A stretch of DNA of 5,894 nt from Desulfobacteraceae bacterium (GTDB taxonomy: Bacteria > Desulfobacterota > DSM-4660 > Desulfatiglandales > Desulfatiglandaceae): the NCBI GenBank assembly GCA_020349865.1, contig CP070700.1, forward strand, positions 2,715,446-2,721,339, read 5' to 3'. This document shows positions 5,575-5,894 of the stretch, in pieces. The position numbers and the translations under genes were made by a program. The notes beneath the pieces are model-generated. The model saw only the letters and a program-made list of their open reading frames with translations, was not told where the DNA came from and made no database searches. Numbering within the stretch: the first letter of the stretch is position 1; each line of letters begins with the position of its first letter.

Positions 5575-5894
5575 ATAATCAATTGCTTTCTATTTTTGCG
5601 GGTTTTGCTGCTATAAACGCCAGACCACATACATCGTTTGATATCAAATGGATACTCCAACAGTGTATGCTTCAATCAAGCATTCGGAACGAAACCGAAG
5701 CACCCCAATATCTTGTATAAGATCCCTCAACCGACATTGCAACAAGAAGTATATATTTCTGCCATGCTTCCATAAATATTAAGGTCCCTGAAATCCTGAG
5801 ATAGGCAGAACATACATGCAGTTATTTCATGATTTCAGATAGTTGGTTCGATGGCAAGATATGTCAAGTTTCGAAAAGGATCATATTTTCATAT
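5575..5894. other. Gene-free tail with several small hairpins
   Basis: No open frame with a ribosome binding site is visible on either strand. Structures present are a 12-bp palindrome TTTGATATCAAA (5637-5648) and three adjoining hairpins: ATGCTT/AAGCAT at 5667-5683, TTCGG/CCGAA at 5683-5699 and ATCTT/AAGAT at 5710-5723. There is also an 8-bp inverted repeat, CTGAAATC (5788-5795) with GATTTCAG (5831-5838). Together with the terminator at 5540-5568 this could be an untranslated RNA on the minus strand, but no promoter was identified. Confidence 0.35.

Noticed and set aside
1..5894. CRISPR array, tRNA, rRNA or complete insertion sequence
   Set aside because: I saw no regularly spaced repeats of 25-40 bases, no cloverleaf-type sequence, and no transposase with flanking repeats.

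Overview
The window is mid-to-low GC bacterial DNA whose only large gene encodes a soluble signalling protein of 1122 residues: double zinc ribbon, class III nucleotide cyclase, STAND/AAA-type ATPase and TPR tail. This architecture is common in deltaproteobacteria (Desulfobacterota and relatives) and other environmental Gram-negatives with large signalling repertoires. A GerMN-like lipoprotein candidate and near-consensus sigma70-type promoters fit such an organism, but the lineage is an inference from gene style only.

Layout. Bases 1-62 hold the first 20 codons of a minus-strand gene that runs off the left edge. Upstream of it (85-156) is a long-range inverted repeat that folds better on that gene's strand and may be a leader RNA. 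Next is a short plus-strand ribbon-helix-helix (RHH) regulator (280-441), with three 9-bp repeats upstream (201-227) as a likely self-operator and a hairpin terminator downstream (477-507). Bases 508-857 carry no gene but hold short repeats, a faint c-di-GMP-I-like motif and a near-perfect promoter (753-781) for the cyclase gene at 858-4226.

Bases 4227-4739 contain no confident gene. Just after the cyclase is a start-less, frame-displaced zinc-ribbon relic. On the minus strand there are overlapping small reading frames with two good ribosome binding sites. A minus-strand lipoprotein-like gene (4740-5366), probably with a GerMN-type domain, has its own extended -10 promoter. The last 500 bases hold no recognisable gene, only a second ACCCC/GGGGT hairpin terminator (5540-5568) and a cluster of small hairpins that could be an untranslated RNA on the minus strand.

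The genes do not form one pathway. They look like independent transcription units: a probably autoregulated RHH protein, a cyclase that should couple nucleotide hydrolysis and TPR interactions to cyclic nucleotide synthesis, and an envelope protein. The most notable points are the exchanged charges at the two purine-selecting positions of the cyclase, its composition break at the start of the TPR half, the zinc-ribbon relic, and the repeat operator of the RHH gene. I see no clear previously undescribed multi-gene system.
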